A stretch of DNA of 64,000 nt from Dactylosporangium vinaceum (GCF_019904175.1 NZ_CP061913.1:5456001-5520000); one strand, 5' to 3'. Numbered from the stretch's first letter, positions 14,594 to 22,628 are shown. Notes: a model not told the origin generated them from the sequence alone. Made by a program: numbers and translations.

Positions 14594-16113
14594 GCGAATC
14601 CGGGCCGCGGTCCGGCGATGCACCCGTCGTCGAGGCCGTGCACATCACCAAGCGGTTCGGCTCGACTGTCGCGCTCGCCGACGCCGGCATCACGGTCCGC
14701 GCCGGCGAGGCCCACGCGCTCGTCGGGCGCAACGGCGCGGGAAAGTCGACGCTCGTCGGCATCCTGACCGGGCTGCAGGCGCCGGACGCCGGTGCTGTCG
14801 CCTTTCACGGCCGGCCCGCCCCGCCGCTCGGCGACCGGCAGGCGTGGCGGCGGCTTGTCGCGTGCGTCTACCAGCGCTCGACGATCCTGCCGGATCTGAC
14901 AGTGGCCGAGAACCTCTTCCTCAACCGGCAGACCCGCGGCCCCGGCGGGCTGATCCGCTGGCGGGCGCTGCACCGCGAGGCCGAGCGGCTGCTCGCCGAC
15001 TGGCCGGTCGACGTCGACGTCCGCCGGCCGGCCGCGGCCCTGTCGGTGGAGCAGCGGCAGTTCGTGGAGATCGCGCGGGCCCTGTCGACCGGCGCGCGGT
15101 TCATCGTCCTCGACGAACCCACGGCGCAGCTCGACGCGGCCGGCATCGCCCGGCTGTTCCAGCGGCTGCGGGCACTGCGCGATCAGGGCGTGACCTTCCT
15201 GTTCATCAGCCATCACCTCCAGGAGATCTACGAGCTCTGCGATCGGGTGACGGTCCTGCGCGACGCCCGGCACATCCGCACCGCACCGGTGGCCGGGCTC
15301 GACCGGCAGGCGCTGGTGTCGGCGATGACGGGGGAGGACGTCAGCCTTCCGACGGCGACACCGCGGCCGTCGGCCACGGACGCCCCGGTCCGCCTCAGCG
15401 TGCGGCAGCTGCGGACCCGGTCCGGTGCCGAGCTCGAGCTGGACGCGGTCGCCGGTGAGGTCGTCGGGATCGCGGGTGGCGGCAGCAGCGGCAAGGTCGA
15501 GGTGGCCGAGGCGATCGCCGGGCTGAGCCGCCCGGCCGCGGGCAGCGTCGCCGTCGGCGGCCGGGTCCTGCGGCCCGGCAGCGTGCCGGATGCGCTCGAC
15601 GCCGGGGTCGGGCTCGTGCCGCAGGACCGGCACCGGGAGGGCCTCGTCCCGCTGCTGAGCATCGCCGAGAACGTCACGATGGCCGTCCCGGGCCGCGTCC
15701 GCCGATACGGCCTGCTCTCGCCGGCCCGCCGCGACGCACTGACCCGGCAGATCATCGACGAGCTGACGATCAAGGCGGACGGGCCGCAGGTCCCCGCGGC
15801 CGAGCTGTCCGGGGGCAACCAGCAGAAGGTCGTCATGGGGCGGGCGCTGGCCGGCGAGCCGGCGGTGCTGGTGCTCATCACACCCACCGCCGGGGTCGAC
15901 GTGCGTTCCAAACAGACGCTGCTGACCGTCGTGCAGGACGTCCGCCGGCGCGGCACCACCGTGCTCGTCGTCTCCGACGAGCTCGACGACCTGCGTATCT
16001 GCGACCGGGTGCTGGTGATGTTCCAGGGCCGGGTCGTCGCCGAGAAGCCGTCCGGCTGGACGGACAACGAACTGGTCGCGGCCATGGAAGGGGTTGATCT
16101 CGACCATGTCTGA
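14590..16113 (+). CDS. Sugar ABC transporter dual ATP-binding protein (RbsA type)
   Basis: 507 residues from ATG 14590, overlapping the binding-protein stop. Two ABC domains: the first (about 13-240) has Walker A G-R-N-G-A-G-K-S-T, signature L-S-V-E-Q-R-Q and Walker B F-I-V-L-D-E-P-T. The second (about 260-505) keeps the signature L-S-G-G-N-Q-Q-K, but its Walker A is G-G-G-S-S-G-K-V and its Walker B reads L-V-L-I-T-P-T, lacking both the Mg-binding Asp and the catalytic Glu. The second site should thus be structural or nucleotide-binding only, more degenerate than usual for RbsA. It energises the permease encoded next, with which it overlaps by 8 bases. Confidence 0.92.
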   Translation: MSESGPRSGDAPVVEAVHITKRFGSTVALADAGITVRAGEAHALVGRNGAGKSTLVGILTGLQAPDAGAVAFHGRPAPPLGDRQAWRRLVACVYQRSTILPDLTVAENLFLNRQTRGPGGLIRWRALHREAERLLADWPVDVDVRRPAAALSVEQRQFVEIARALSTGARFIVLDEPTAQLDAAGIARLFQRLRALRDQGVTFLFISHHLQEIYELCDRVTVLRDARHIRTAPVAGLDRQALVSAMTGEDVSLPTATPRPSATDAPVRLSVRQLRTRSGAELELDAVAGEVVGIAGGGSSGKVEVAEAIAGLSRPAAGSVAVGGRVLRPGSVPDALDAGVGLVPQDRHREGLVPLLSIAENVTMAVPGRVRRYGLLSPARRDALTRQIIDELTIKADGPQVPAAELSGGNQQKVVMGRALAGEPAVLVLITPTAGVDVRSKQTLLTVVQDVRRRGTTVLVVSDELDDLRICDRVLVMFQGRVVAEKPSGWTDNELVAAMEGVDLDHV

Positions 16114-17125
16114 CACCATCACCGGCGTTGCGGCGCCACCCCGGCCGTCGCGCCGCCCGCCCGCGATCGCCCGCCTGCGTGACGTGGCGCTGGTCCCGGC
16201 GATCGTCGTGGTGGCGATCGTGGGCTTCGCCGTCAACCCCGTGTTCCTCAGCTCGGACAACATCATCAACGTGCTGCAGAGCATGTCGGAGATCTCCGTG
16301 GTGGTGCTGGCTGAGACGATGGTGCTCATCAGCGGCCGGATGGACCTGTCCCTGGAGTCGACGTTCGGGCTCGCGCCCGGGGTCGCCGCCTGGCTCATCG
16401 TCGACCCGGCGGTCACGCACGGCCTCGGGGTCCACGTGCTGCCGCCCGGGCTGGCCGTGCCGGTCGTCCTGCTCGTCGGCGCGCTGATCGGTGCGTTCAA
16501 CGGGCTGCTCATCGTCAGGTTCGGGCTCAACGGCTTCATCGTCACGCTCGGCATGCTCATCGTCCTGCGGGGCCTGCTGACCGGGGTCTCGGGCGGCAAG
16601 ACCTTCTTCGCCCTGCCGGAGTCGATGACGTACCTCGGGTCGGCCGTCTGGCTCGGCGTGCCGGCCTCGGTGTGGCTGTCGCTGTCACTGTTCGCCGTCG
16701 GGATCGTCGTGCTCGGCTACACCCGTCCGGGCCGGGCGCTCTACGCGATCGGCGGCAACGCCGACGCGGCCCGGGCGGCGGGCATCCGCACCGACCGGAT
16801 CCTCTGGTGCACGCTCATCGTGGCCGGCGCCCTCGCGGCGTTCGCGGGCCTGCTCATCAGCGGGCGCCTGGCGGCGGTGCCGGCCGCGCAGGGCAGCGGC
16901 GCCATCTTCCAGGTGTTCGCGGCCGCGGTGATCGGCGGCGTCAGCCTCAACGGCGGCAAGGGCACGCTCTTCGGTGCCTTCACCGGCGTCCTCCTGCTGT
17001 TCATGATCATTAATGTGCTCACGCTGGCCGGCGTGCCCGCCCAGTGGACGAACTTCCTCAACGGCGCCGTCATCCTCGTGGCCCTGGTGGTCTCCCGGAT
17101 GACCGGCGGCAAGGCCCAGAACTGA
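16106..17125 (+). CDS. Sugar ABC transporter permease (RbsC type)
   Basis: 339 residues from ATG 16106, with GAAGGGG upstream. An in-frame TTG at 16094 is possible but has no better support. The protein is a BPD_transp_2 permease with 8-10 hydrophobic segments and the family motifs G-R-M-D-L-S-L-E-S, F-G-L-N-G-F-I-V-T-L-G, A-I-G-G-N-A-D-A-A-R-A-A-G-I and V-I-G-G-V-S-L-N-G-G-K-G-T. It forms the membrane channel of the importer. L-fuconate dehydratase follows 30 bases later with its own ribosome site, giving a likely single transcript. Confidence 0.92.
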   Translation: MSDTITGVAAPPRPSRRPPAIARLRDVALVPAIVVVAIVGFAVNPVFLSSDNIINVLQSMSEISVVVLAETMVLISGRMDLSLESTFGLAPGVAAWLIVDPAVTHGLGVHVLPPGLAVPVVLLVGALIGAFNGLLIVRFGLNGFIVTLGMLIVLRGLLTGVSGGKTFFALPESMTYLGSAVWLGVPASVWLSLSLFAVGIVVLGYTRPGRALYAIGGNADAARAAGIRTDRILWCTLIVAGALAAFAGLLISGRLAAVPAAQGSGAIFQVFAAAVIGGVSLNGGKGTLFGAFTGVLLLFMIINVLTLAGVPAQWTNFLNGAVILVALVVSRMTGGKAQN

Positions 17126-17155
17126 TGGAGCACGACACCATCCCGAGGGAGCATC

Positions 17156-18463
17156 GTGACTGAGCGCATTTCGTCCGTCGACGTCCTCGACGTGCGGTTC
17201 CCGACCTCGCGGCACCGCGACGGTTCCGACGCGATGAACCCGTTCCCGGACTACTCCGCGGCCTACGTCGTGCTGCACACCAGCGCCGGGGCGACGGGCC
17301 ACGGGCTGGTGTTCACCGTCGGCCGGGGGACCGAGATCCAGGTGGCGGCCGTGCGGTCGCTCGCCGCGATGGTGATCGGGCGGCCGGTCGACGCGCTCGT
17401 CGCCGACCCCGGCGCCCTGGCCCGCCAGCTCATCGGCGACAGCCAGATCCGCTGGCTCGGCCCGGAGAAGGGCGTGGTCCACATGGCCGCCGGCGGGCTC
17501 GTCAACGCCGTGTGGGACCTGGCCGCCCGGCGGGCCGGCCGGCCGCTGTGGCAGCTGCTGGCGTCGCTCTCGCCGGAGGCCCTGGTGGCCCAGGTCGACT
17601 TCCGATACCTGCGCGACGCGCTCACCGAGGACGAGGCGCTGCAGCTGCTGCAGGCGGCGGCGCCGGGCCGGGCCGAACGGCAGCGGCGGCTGCTCGAGGA
17701 CGGCTACCCCGCCTACACCACCACGCCGGGCTGGCTGGGCTACGACGACCAGAAGCTCGAACGGCTCTGCGCCGAGGCGGTCGACGCCGGCTACCGGCTG
17801 ATCAAACTCAAGGTCGGGGGCAACCTCGCCGACGACGTGCGCCGGATGGGCATCGCCCGGCAGGCCGTCGGGCCGGCGATCGGGATCGCCGTCGACGCCA
17901 ACCAGATCTGGGGCGTGCCCGACGCCATCCGGTGGATGCGGGAGCTGAGCCGGTTCGACCCGTACTGGATCGAGGAGCCGACCTCGCCCGACGACGTGCT
18001 CGGCCACGCCGCGGTCCGCCGCGCGCTCGCCCCGATCAAGGTCGCCACCGGCGAGCACGTCCACAACGCCGTCATGTTCAAGCAGCTGTTGCAGGCGGGC
18101 GCCGTGGACGTCGTGCAGATCGACGCGTGCCGGGTCGGCGGGGTGAACGAGAACCTCGCCATCCTGCTGCTGGCGGCCAAGTTCGGGGTGCCCGTGTGCC
18201 CGCACGCCGGTGGCGTCGGGCTCTGCGAGCTGGTGCAGCACCTGGCGCTGTTCGACTTCACGGCGGTGAGCGCCACGATGGAGAACCGCTTCATCGAGTA
18301 CGTCGACCACCTGCACGAGCACTTCACCGACCCGGTGCGCATCCGCGGCGGCCGGTACGTGGCCCCGACCGCGCCCGGCATGAGCGCGCAGATCGTGCCG
18401 GCGTCACTTGCCGCGTACCGCTTCCCGGACGGCCCGGCCTGGGCGATCGAGGACGCAGCCTAA
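17156..18463 (+). CDS. L-fuconate dehydratase
   Basis: 435 residues from GTG 17156 behind GAGGGA. Enolase-superfamily protein that follows Xanthomonas FucD along its whole length: V-R-F-P-T-S-R then D-G-S-D-A-M-N-P near the N-terminus, L-G-P-E-K-G-V-V-H-M-A, the base K-L-K-V-G, metal ligands V-D-A-N-Q, E-E-P-T-S-P-D-D and A-T-G-E-H, and the catalytic His in P-H-A-G-G-V-G-L-C. It converts L-fuconate to 2-keto-3-deoxy-L-fuconate in the cytoplasm, the third step of non-phosphorylative L-fucose breakdown. The original operon continued to the lactonase at 19899, but an IS110 element now lies between them, starting within a few bases of this stop. Confidence 0.93.
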   Translation: MTERISSVDVLDVRFPTSRHRDGSDAMNPFPDYSAAYVVLHTSAGATGHGLVFTVGRGTEIQVAAVRSLAAMVIGRPVDALVADPGALARQLIGDSQIRWLGPEKGVVHMAAGGLVNAVWDLAARRAGRPLWQLLASLSPEALVAQVDFRYLRDALTEDEALQLLQAAAPGRAERQRRLLEDGYPAYTTTPGWLGYDDQKLERLCAEAVDAGYRLIKLKVGGNLADDVRRMGIARQAVGPAIGIAVDANQIWGVPDAIRWMRELSRFDPYWIEEPTSPDDVLGHAAVRRALAPIKVATGEHVHNAVMFKQLLQAGAVDVVQIDACRVGGVNENLAILLLAAKFGVPVCPHAGGVGLCELVQHLALFDFTAVSATMENRFIEYVDHLHEHFTDPVRIRGGRYVAPTAPGMSAQIVPASLAAYRFPDGPAWAIEDAA

Positions 18464-18471
18464 TGTCTGAG

Positions 18472-19674
18472 TCAAGAGGCGAGAGCAAAGTTTGCTTGGT
18501 AGGGCTGCCGGGTGCGCAGGATGGCGTGCAGGACGTTGATGCGTCGGCGGGCCAGGGCGATGAGGGCTTGGTGGTGCCGCTTTCCTTCGGCTCGTTTGCG
18601 GTCGTAGAAGGCGCGGCTGGCCGGGTCTCGTTGCAGGGCGCAGAACGCCGATTGGTAGAAGATGCGTTTGAGGGTTTTGTCGCCGGCGTTGGCGCGGCGC
18701 AGGTAGTGCATCTTGCCGGATTGTTGCAGCACGGGGGCGAGTCCGGCTGCGGAGGCGAGCTGGTTGCCGCTGGCGAATCGGCTGATGCCGCCTGCCACGG
18801 CGAGGAACTCGGCGGTCAGGGTGGCCCCCATCCCGGGCAGGGACTGGACGAGGGCCGCGTCAGGGTGGCGGGTGAGCGCCTCGGCGAGCCGGGCGTCGAT
18901 CGCGGCGAGTTTGTCGCGGCCGGCGAGCACCTCGCGGGCGAGGTCACGCACGATGTCGGCAGCGACTGCCTCGCCGGGCACCGTGAGGTGCTGCCCGGTT
19001 GCGGCGGTCAGGGCTTTGTCGGCCAAGGCCGTGATGACGGCGGTGTTGTGCCGGCCGGTGGTGCGCAGGTAGGTGATGATCCGGTTGCGGCCGGCGCGGC
19101 GGATTTCGGCCGGGGTGACATAGCGGGCCAGCAGTGCGGCATCGGCTTTGTTGGTCGGGTCGAGCACGCGTTCGAGGCCGGGATGGATCGAGGCGAGCAG
19201 GTCCCGCAGCCGTGCGATGCGGCGGGTCTGATCGACCACGAGCTCCCGGCGGCGTCCGGCCAGCAGCCGCAGTTCGGCATCGGCGTCGGTGTCGGTGGTG
19301 ACCGGGCGCAGTTCCTCGCGGCGCAGCCGGATCTGATCGGCGATCACCTTGGCATCGCGCGGATCCGACTTGTGCTCGCCACCGCGGGTGGCCCGCCGGG
19401 CCCGGTTGACTGCCAGCCCGGATACGTGGACCAGGTCCAAGCCGGCGTCGCTGAGCATGACCTGCAACAGCCCGGCGATCCCGCCGAGTACGTCGATCGC
19501 GACCGTCGCCGGGCCGTGATCGCCCTCGGCCGCGTGGATCTGGTCGATCAACTCATGGATCGCCGCCGGTTCGTTGGCTACCTTGCAGCTGGCCAGCAGT
19601 TTCCCGGTCTCGGTGTGCACGATGGCGGCCCAGTGCAGTTCCTTGGCCACATCGACTCCGACCGCGACAGCCAT
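18472..19674 (-). CDS. IS110-family DEDD transposase (bridge-RNA-guided recombinase)
   Basis: 400 residues from ATG 19674, chosen for GAAGGGAG six bases upstream rather than the ATG at 19692. The N-terminal RuvC-like DEDD domain has V-G-V-D-V-A-K, A-I-D-V-L-G-G and E-H-K-S-D-P-R-D-A-K; the second acid is Asp instead of Glu, as in some actinobacterial members. A coiled-coil middle leads to the Tnp_20 domain with S-L-P-G-M-G and the serine-bearing motif L-A-S-A-A-G-L-A-P. IS110 enzymes recombine donor and target DNA under guidance of an RNA from the element's non-coding end, here 19704-19880. All motifs are intact, so the element may be active. Confidence 0.93.
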   Translation of the reverse strand: MAVAVGVDVAKELHWAAIVHTETGKLLASCKVANEPAAIHELIDQIHAAEGDHGPATVAIDVLGGIAGLLQVMLSDAGLDLVHVSGLAVNRARRATRGGEHKSDPRDAKVIADQIRLRREELRPVTTDTDADAELRLLAGRRRELVVDQTRRIARLRDLLASIHPGLERVLDPTNKADAALLARYVTPAEIRRAGRNRIITYLRTTGRHNTAVITALADKALTAATGQHLTVPGEAVAADIVRDLAREVLAGRDKLAAIDARLAEALTRHPDAALVQSLPGMGATLTAEFLAVAGGISRFASGNQLASAAGLAPVLQQSGKMHYLRRANAGDKTLKRIFYQSAFCALQRDPASRAFYDRKRAEGKRHHQALIALARRRINVLHAILRTRQPYQANFALAS

Positions 19675-19703
19675 CTGACTCCCTTCTCCCATGGCCTGTC
19701 ACC

Positions 19704-19880
19704 GCGCGCTCTTGCCGCCGTCAACGCCCTACACAGCGATGGATCGCAGAGCCCAATCAGCAGTCAGCAAGAGCAGACGAGGCAGGCGGCCATGCGTCCT
19801 GAACCATCGACGGCAGCCAGCATGAAAGCCATACCTGCCTCGCCCGCGTCAACCCAGATCAATATCAAACCTGGGCTCGC
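19704..19880 (-). ncRNA. Candidate IS110 bridge RNA
   Basis: The non-coding end upstream of the transposase can fold, reading 5' to 3' on the minus strand, as a short hairpin (19871-19875 with 19853-19857), then a large loop closed by a perfect 9-bp stem (19834-19842 with 19778-19786, further nested pairs gcatg/catgc and gcc/ggc), then a second large loop closed by a perfect 8-bp stem (19767-19774 with 19708-19715). This is the order 5' stem, target-binding loop, donor-binding loop described for IS621. The first loop has ctttcat (minus strand), identical to the flank at the left junction (19882-19888). The second loop has seven bases complementary to the left end (19749-19755 versus 19872-19878) and tgact as at the right end (18470-18474). 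Confidence 0.65.
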
Positions 19881-19898
19881 TATGAAAGGTAGGGCGGC

Positions 19899-20819
19899 AT
19901 GATCATCGACGCGCACCACCACCTGTGGCAGCCGGACCGGGGCTATGCATGGCTGCAGGAGCCCGGCCTGGAGCGCATCCGGCGCCCGTTCGGCCCGGCC
20001 GACCTGACCGTGGAGCTGGCCGCGAACGACGTCGATGCCACGGTGCTCGTGGAGGGCGGCCGGTGCCACCCGGACGAGGCGGCGGACCTGCTGGCCATCG
20101 CGGCGGCCACCGAGCCGATCGCCGGCGTCGTGGCCTGGATCGACATCGCGGCGCCCGACGTGGCCGGCGCCGTGGAGCGCTACCGCCGGCTGGACGGCGG
20201 TGAGCTGCTCGTCGGCGTGCGGGCGCAGGTGCAGGGCGAGGCCGACCCCGACTATCTCGACCGCCCCGACGTGCGCCGCGGCCTGGCCGCGGTCGCGGCC
20301 GCCGGGCTCGTGTTCGACCTCGTCATCCGGGCCGACCAGCTGCCCGCCGCGGGCCGCGCCGCGGCGGCGGTCGGCGAGCTCAGCCTCGTGCTGGACCACC
20401 TGGGCAAGCCCCGCATCGACGCGGGCGCGGCCGGGCTGCGGGCGTGGCGGGAGCCGTTCGCGGCGCTCGCCGCCCGGCCCAACGTCGCCTGCAAGCTGTC
20501 CGGGATGGTCACCGAGGCCGGTCCGGGCTGGAGCGCCGAGGACCTCGCCCCGTTCGTCGCGGTCGCCGTGCAGGAGTTCGGGCCCAGACGTCTGATGTTC
20601 GGCTCCGACTGGCCCGTCTGCCTGCTCGTCGCCGACTATCGCGGGGTGCGCGACGCCCTGGCCGCCGCGCTGCCACCCCTACCGGCGGCGGAGCTCGACG
20701 AGATCTACGCCGGCACCGCGGCGCGGACCTACGCCCTGGCCGAGCGGGTCAGGCCGGCTCGACCGGCACCTGCGCCGGCGCCGCCAGGACCGCACGCAGC
20801 CACGCCTCGGAGGTGTTGA
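19899..20819 (+). CDS. L-fuconolactonase-type amidohydrolase
   Basis: 306 residues from ATG 19899. COG3618 amidohydrolase fold: D-A-H-H-H-L-W at the start (metal ligands), then L-V-G-V-R, D-L-V-I-R, L-V-L-D-H-L-G-K-P and F-G-S-D-W-P-V-C. This group hydrolyses sugar lactones such as L-fucono-1,4/1,5-lactone or L-rhamnonolactone to the aldonate, the step before fuconate dehydratase. Its ribosome site (AAAGGTAGGG, 19885-19894) touches the predicted IS junction, so the insertion spared translation but probably cut transcription from the importer promoter. The last 71 bases overlap the convergent GntR gene; the C-terminal Pro/Ala tail in the overlap is unlikely to be functional. Confidence 0.86.
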   Translation: MIIDAHHHLWQPDRGYAWLQEPGLERIRRPFGPADLTVELAANDVDATVLVEGGRCHPDEAADLLAIAAATEPIAGVVAWIDIAAPDVAGAVERYRRLDGGELLVGVRAQVQGEADPDYLDRPDVRRGLAAVAAAGLVFDLVIRADQLPAAGRAAAAVGELSLVLDHLGKPRIDAGAAGLRAWREPFAALAARPNVACKLSGMVTEAGPGWSAEDLAPFVAVAVQEFGPRRLMFGSDWPVCLLVADYRGVRDALAAALPPLPAAELDEIYAGTAARTYALAERVRPARPAPAPAPPGPHAATPRRC

Positions 20820-21456
20820 CGTGCACCAGGGCGCTCGCGTGGGCCAGCAGCTGATCCCGCGCGCGCAGCGCGCGATAGATCGCCGCGTGCTCCTCGATCG
20901 TGGTGTGCGCGGAGTTGCCCTCGATGAGCCCCCGCCACACCCGCGCGCGCAGCGTCCGGCTGGACAGGCCGTCCATCAGCGTCGTCAGGGTCTCGTTGCC
21001 GGTCGCCGCGATGACGGTGTGGTGGAAGGCCGTGTCGAAGTGGATGAGCTGCTCGTGATCGTCAGCGGCGGCCCGCATGTCGTCGAGGATCCGGCCGAGC
21101 TCATCGAGCTGCTCGCCGCTCAGGCGCAGCGCCGCGAGTCCGGTGGCGACCGGCTCCAGCATCCGGCGGACCTCCATCACCTCGAGCAGCGTGTCGTCCT
21201 GCAGCAGCTGCACGGCGAGCCCGAGGCCCTCCAGCAGCAGCCGCGGCGCCAGGCTGGTGACGTAGGTCCCGTCGCCGCGGCGCACGTCGAGGACCCGGGC
21301 CGACTCGAGGACCTTCACCGCCTCCCGCACACCGCTGCGCGACAGGCCCATCTGGGCGGCGAGCTGCGGTTCGGGCGGCAGCCGTGACCCCGGCGGCAGC
21401 TCGCCGCGCTGGATCATCGCCCGGATCCTGGTGATCGCCTCGTCGGTCAGTGCCAC
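20749..21456 (-). CDS. GntR/FadR-family (FCD) transcriptional regulator
   Basis: 235 residues from GTG 21456 preceded by AAGGGAGTG. Residues 1-70 are a GntR winged helix (P-P-G-S-R-L-P-P-E-P-Q-L-A, S-R-S-G-V-R-E-A-V-K-V-L, R-G-D-G-T-Y-V), and 80-220 an all-helical FCD ligand domain with metal-binding His/Asp (F-D-T-A-F-H-H-T-V-I, E-E-H-A-A-I-Y-R-A-L). Family members repress sugar-acid or amino-acid catabolism and sense a pathway intermediate. A perfect palindrome agacatctgatgtct stands just upstream (21502-21516), and related sites lie at the importer promoter, so it probably controls itself, the divergent dehydrogenases and the importer, released by a fucose-derived acid. Confidence 0.9.
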   Translation of the reverse strand: MALTDEAITRIRAMIQRGELPPGSRLPPEPQLAAQMGLSRSGVREAVKVLESARVLDVRRGDGTYVTSLAPRLLLEGLGLAVQLLQDDTLLEVMEVRRMLEPVATGLAALRLSGEQLDELGRILDDMRAAADDHEQLIHFDTAFHHTVIAATGNETLTTLMDGLSSRTLRARVWRGLIEGNSAHTTIEEHAAIYRALRARDQLLAHASALVHVNTSEAWLRAVLAAPAQVPVEPA

Positions 21457-21496
21457 CGATCACTCCCTTGCGCCCGCTCGGTCCGCCAGCGCTCAC

Positions 21497-21516
21497 TATA
21501 AAGACATCTGATGTCT
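21497..21516. promoter_or_regulatory. Divergent promoter core and GntR operator
   Basis: TATAAA (21497-21502, plus strand) and TATAGT (21500-21495, minus strand) overlap, giving -10 boxes for both divergent units. The 15-bp perfect palindrome agacatctgatgtct (21502-21516) lies over the plus-strand start point and in the minus-strand spacer. ctataaagacatc (21496-21508) is repeated exactly at the importer promoter. The -35 boxes are weak. Confidence 0.75.
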
Positions 21517-21552
21517 GCGGATCGGCGAACACCCCTTGAGAAAGGAACGGCA

Positions 21553-21606
21553 ATGCCACGCTGTACCACCACGATCCGGCGGTCCGGCCGCGGGACACGC
21601 CAATGA
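21553..21606 (+). CDS. 17-codon leader ORF coupled to the dehydrogenase
   Basis: ATG 21553 follows AAAGGA (21541-21546) at ideal spacing, and the frame reads M-P-R-C-T-T-T-I-R-R-S-G-R-G-T-R-Q, ending in a TGA that overlaps the ATG of the dehydrogenase (ATGA at 21603). The dehydrogenase has no ribosome site of its own, so its translation probably depends on this mini-gene. The peptide is Arg/Thr-rich with one Cys and is likely only a translational lead-in, though an attenuator role is possible. Confidence 0.55.
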   Translation: MPRCTTTIRRSGRGTRQ

Positions 21607-22628
21607 CCCGGGCCGCGTACTACCTCGGGGACCGCGCCTTCGCCGTCCGCGACGCCGATCCGGTCGCACCCGGCCCGGGCGAGGTCCGCCTCGACGTCGC
21701 CTACACCGGCATCTGCGGCACCGACCTGCACATCCTGCACGGCGCGATGGACCACCGGGTGCAGGTACCCGCCGTCATCGGCCACGAGATGTCGGGCCGG
21801 ATCGCGGCCCTCGGAGCCGGCGTCGAGGGCCACGCCGTCGGCGATCCGGTGACGGTCATGCCGCTCGACTGGTGCGGCGAGTGCCCCGCCTGCCGCGCCG
21901 GGCACACCCACATCTGCCACCGGCTCAACTTCGTCGGCATCGACTCCACCGGCGCGATGCAGCGCTCGTGGACCGTCCCGGCCCGGCTGCTCGTCGCGCT
22001 GCCGCCCGGGCTGGCGCTGCGGCACGCCGCGCTGATCGAGCCGACCGCCGTCGCCGTCCACGATGTGCGGCGCTCCCGGCTGACCCGCGGTGAGCGGGCC
22101 GTCATCATCGGCGCCGGCCCCGTCGGGCTGCTCATCGCCAAGGTCGCGCAGGCCGCCGGGGCCGAGGTGACAGTGCTGGAGATCGACCCGCACCGCCGCC
22201 AGGTGGCCCTGGGGCTCGGCCTCGCGGCGATCGACCCGGCCGGCGTCGACGCCGTCGAGCACGTGCGGGACTGGACCGGCGACGCCGGCGCCGACGTCGT
22301 GTTCGAGGTGTCCGGCTCGGCCGCCGGGGTGCGGGCGGCGACGGACCTGCTGGCCGTGCGCGGCCGGCTGGTCATCGTGGCGATCCACCCCGCCCCGCGG
22401 GAGGTGGACCTGCACCGGTTCTTCTGGCGCGAACTGGAGATGATCGGGGTCCGGGTGTACCGCCGCGAGGACTACGAGGAGGCCGCGCGGCTGGTCCTCG
22501 AGGGGCTGGTCCCGGCCGATGAGCTGATCTCCCGCATCGTCCCGCTCGACGACGTCATGCAGGCGTTCCACGCCCTCGAGGCCGGAGGCGACGTCAAGGT
22601 GCTGCTGGACTGCGGAGGCGGCGCATGA
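21603..22628 (+). CDS. Zinc-dependent medium-chain alcohol dehydrogenase
   Basis: 341 residues from ATG 21603. MDR/GroES-like fold: catalytic zinc ligands C-G-T-D, G-H-E-M-S-G and I-E-P-T-A-V-A, structural zinc loop C-G-E-C-P-A-C..H-I-C, and NAD-binding G-A-G-P-V-G-L-L. It belongs with threonine/sorbitol-dehydrogenase-like enzymes. In the fucose context it may oxidise L-fucose to its lactone or a 2-keto-3-deoxy-fuconate hydroxyl; which of the two dehydrogenases does which step cannot be told from sequence. It is coupled to the SDR gene by an ATGA overlap and sits under the GntR palindrome at 21502. Confidence 0.88.
   Translation: MTRAAYYLGDRAFAVRDADPVAPGPGEVRLDVAYTGICGTDLHILHGAMDHRVQVPAVIGHEMSGRIAALGAGVEGHAVGDPVTVMPLDWCGECPACRAGHTHICHRLNFVGIDSTGAMQRSWTVPARLLVALPPGLALRHAALIEPTAVAVHDVRRSRLTRGERAVIIGAGPVGLLIAKVAQAAGAEVTVLEIDPHRRQVALGLGLAAIDPAGVDAVEHVRDWTGDAGADVVFEVSGSAAGVRAATDLLAVRGRLVIVAIHPAPREVDLHRFFWRELEMIGVRVYRREDYEEAARLVLEGLVPADELISRIVPLDDVMQAFHALEAGGDVKVLLDCGGGA

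Larger units (their letters stand above)
18466..19884 (-). mobile_element. IS110-family insertion sequence
   Basis: About 1.42 kb with a single DEDD transposase gene on the minus strand and a 210-base non-coding end on its 5' side. Ends are inferred: both flanks show ATG (18463-18465 and 19882-19884), and joining them restores a 16-base gap, with ribosome site AAAGGTAGGG, between the dehydratase stop and the lactonase start. There are no long terminal inverted repeats and no clear target duplication beyond the shared ATG, as usual in IS110. The exact boundaries may shift by a few bases. Confidence 0.8.
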
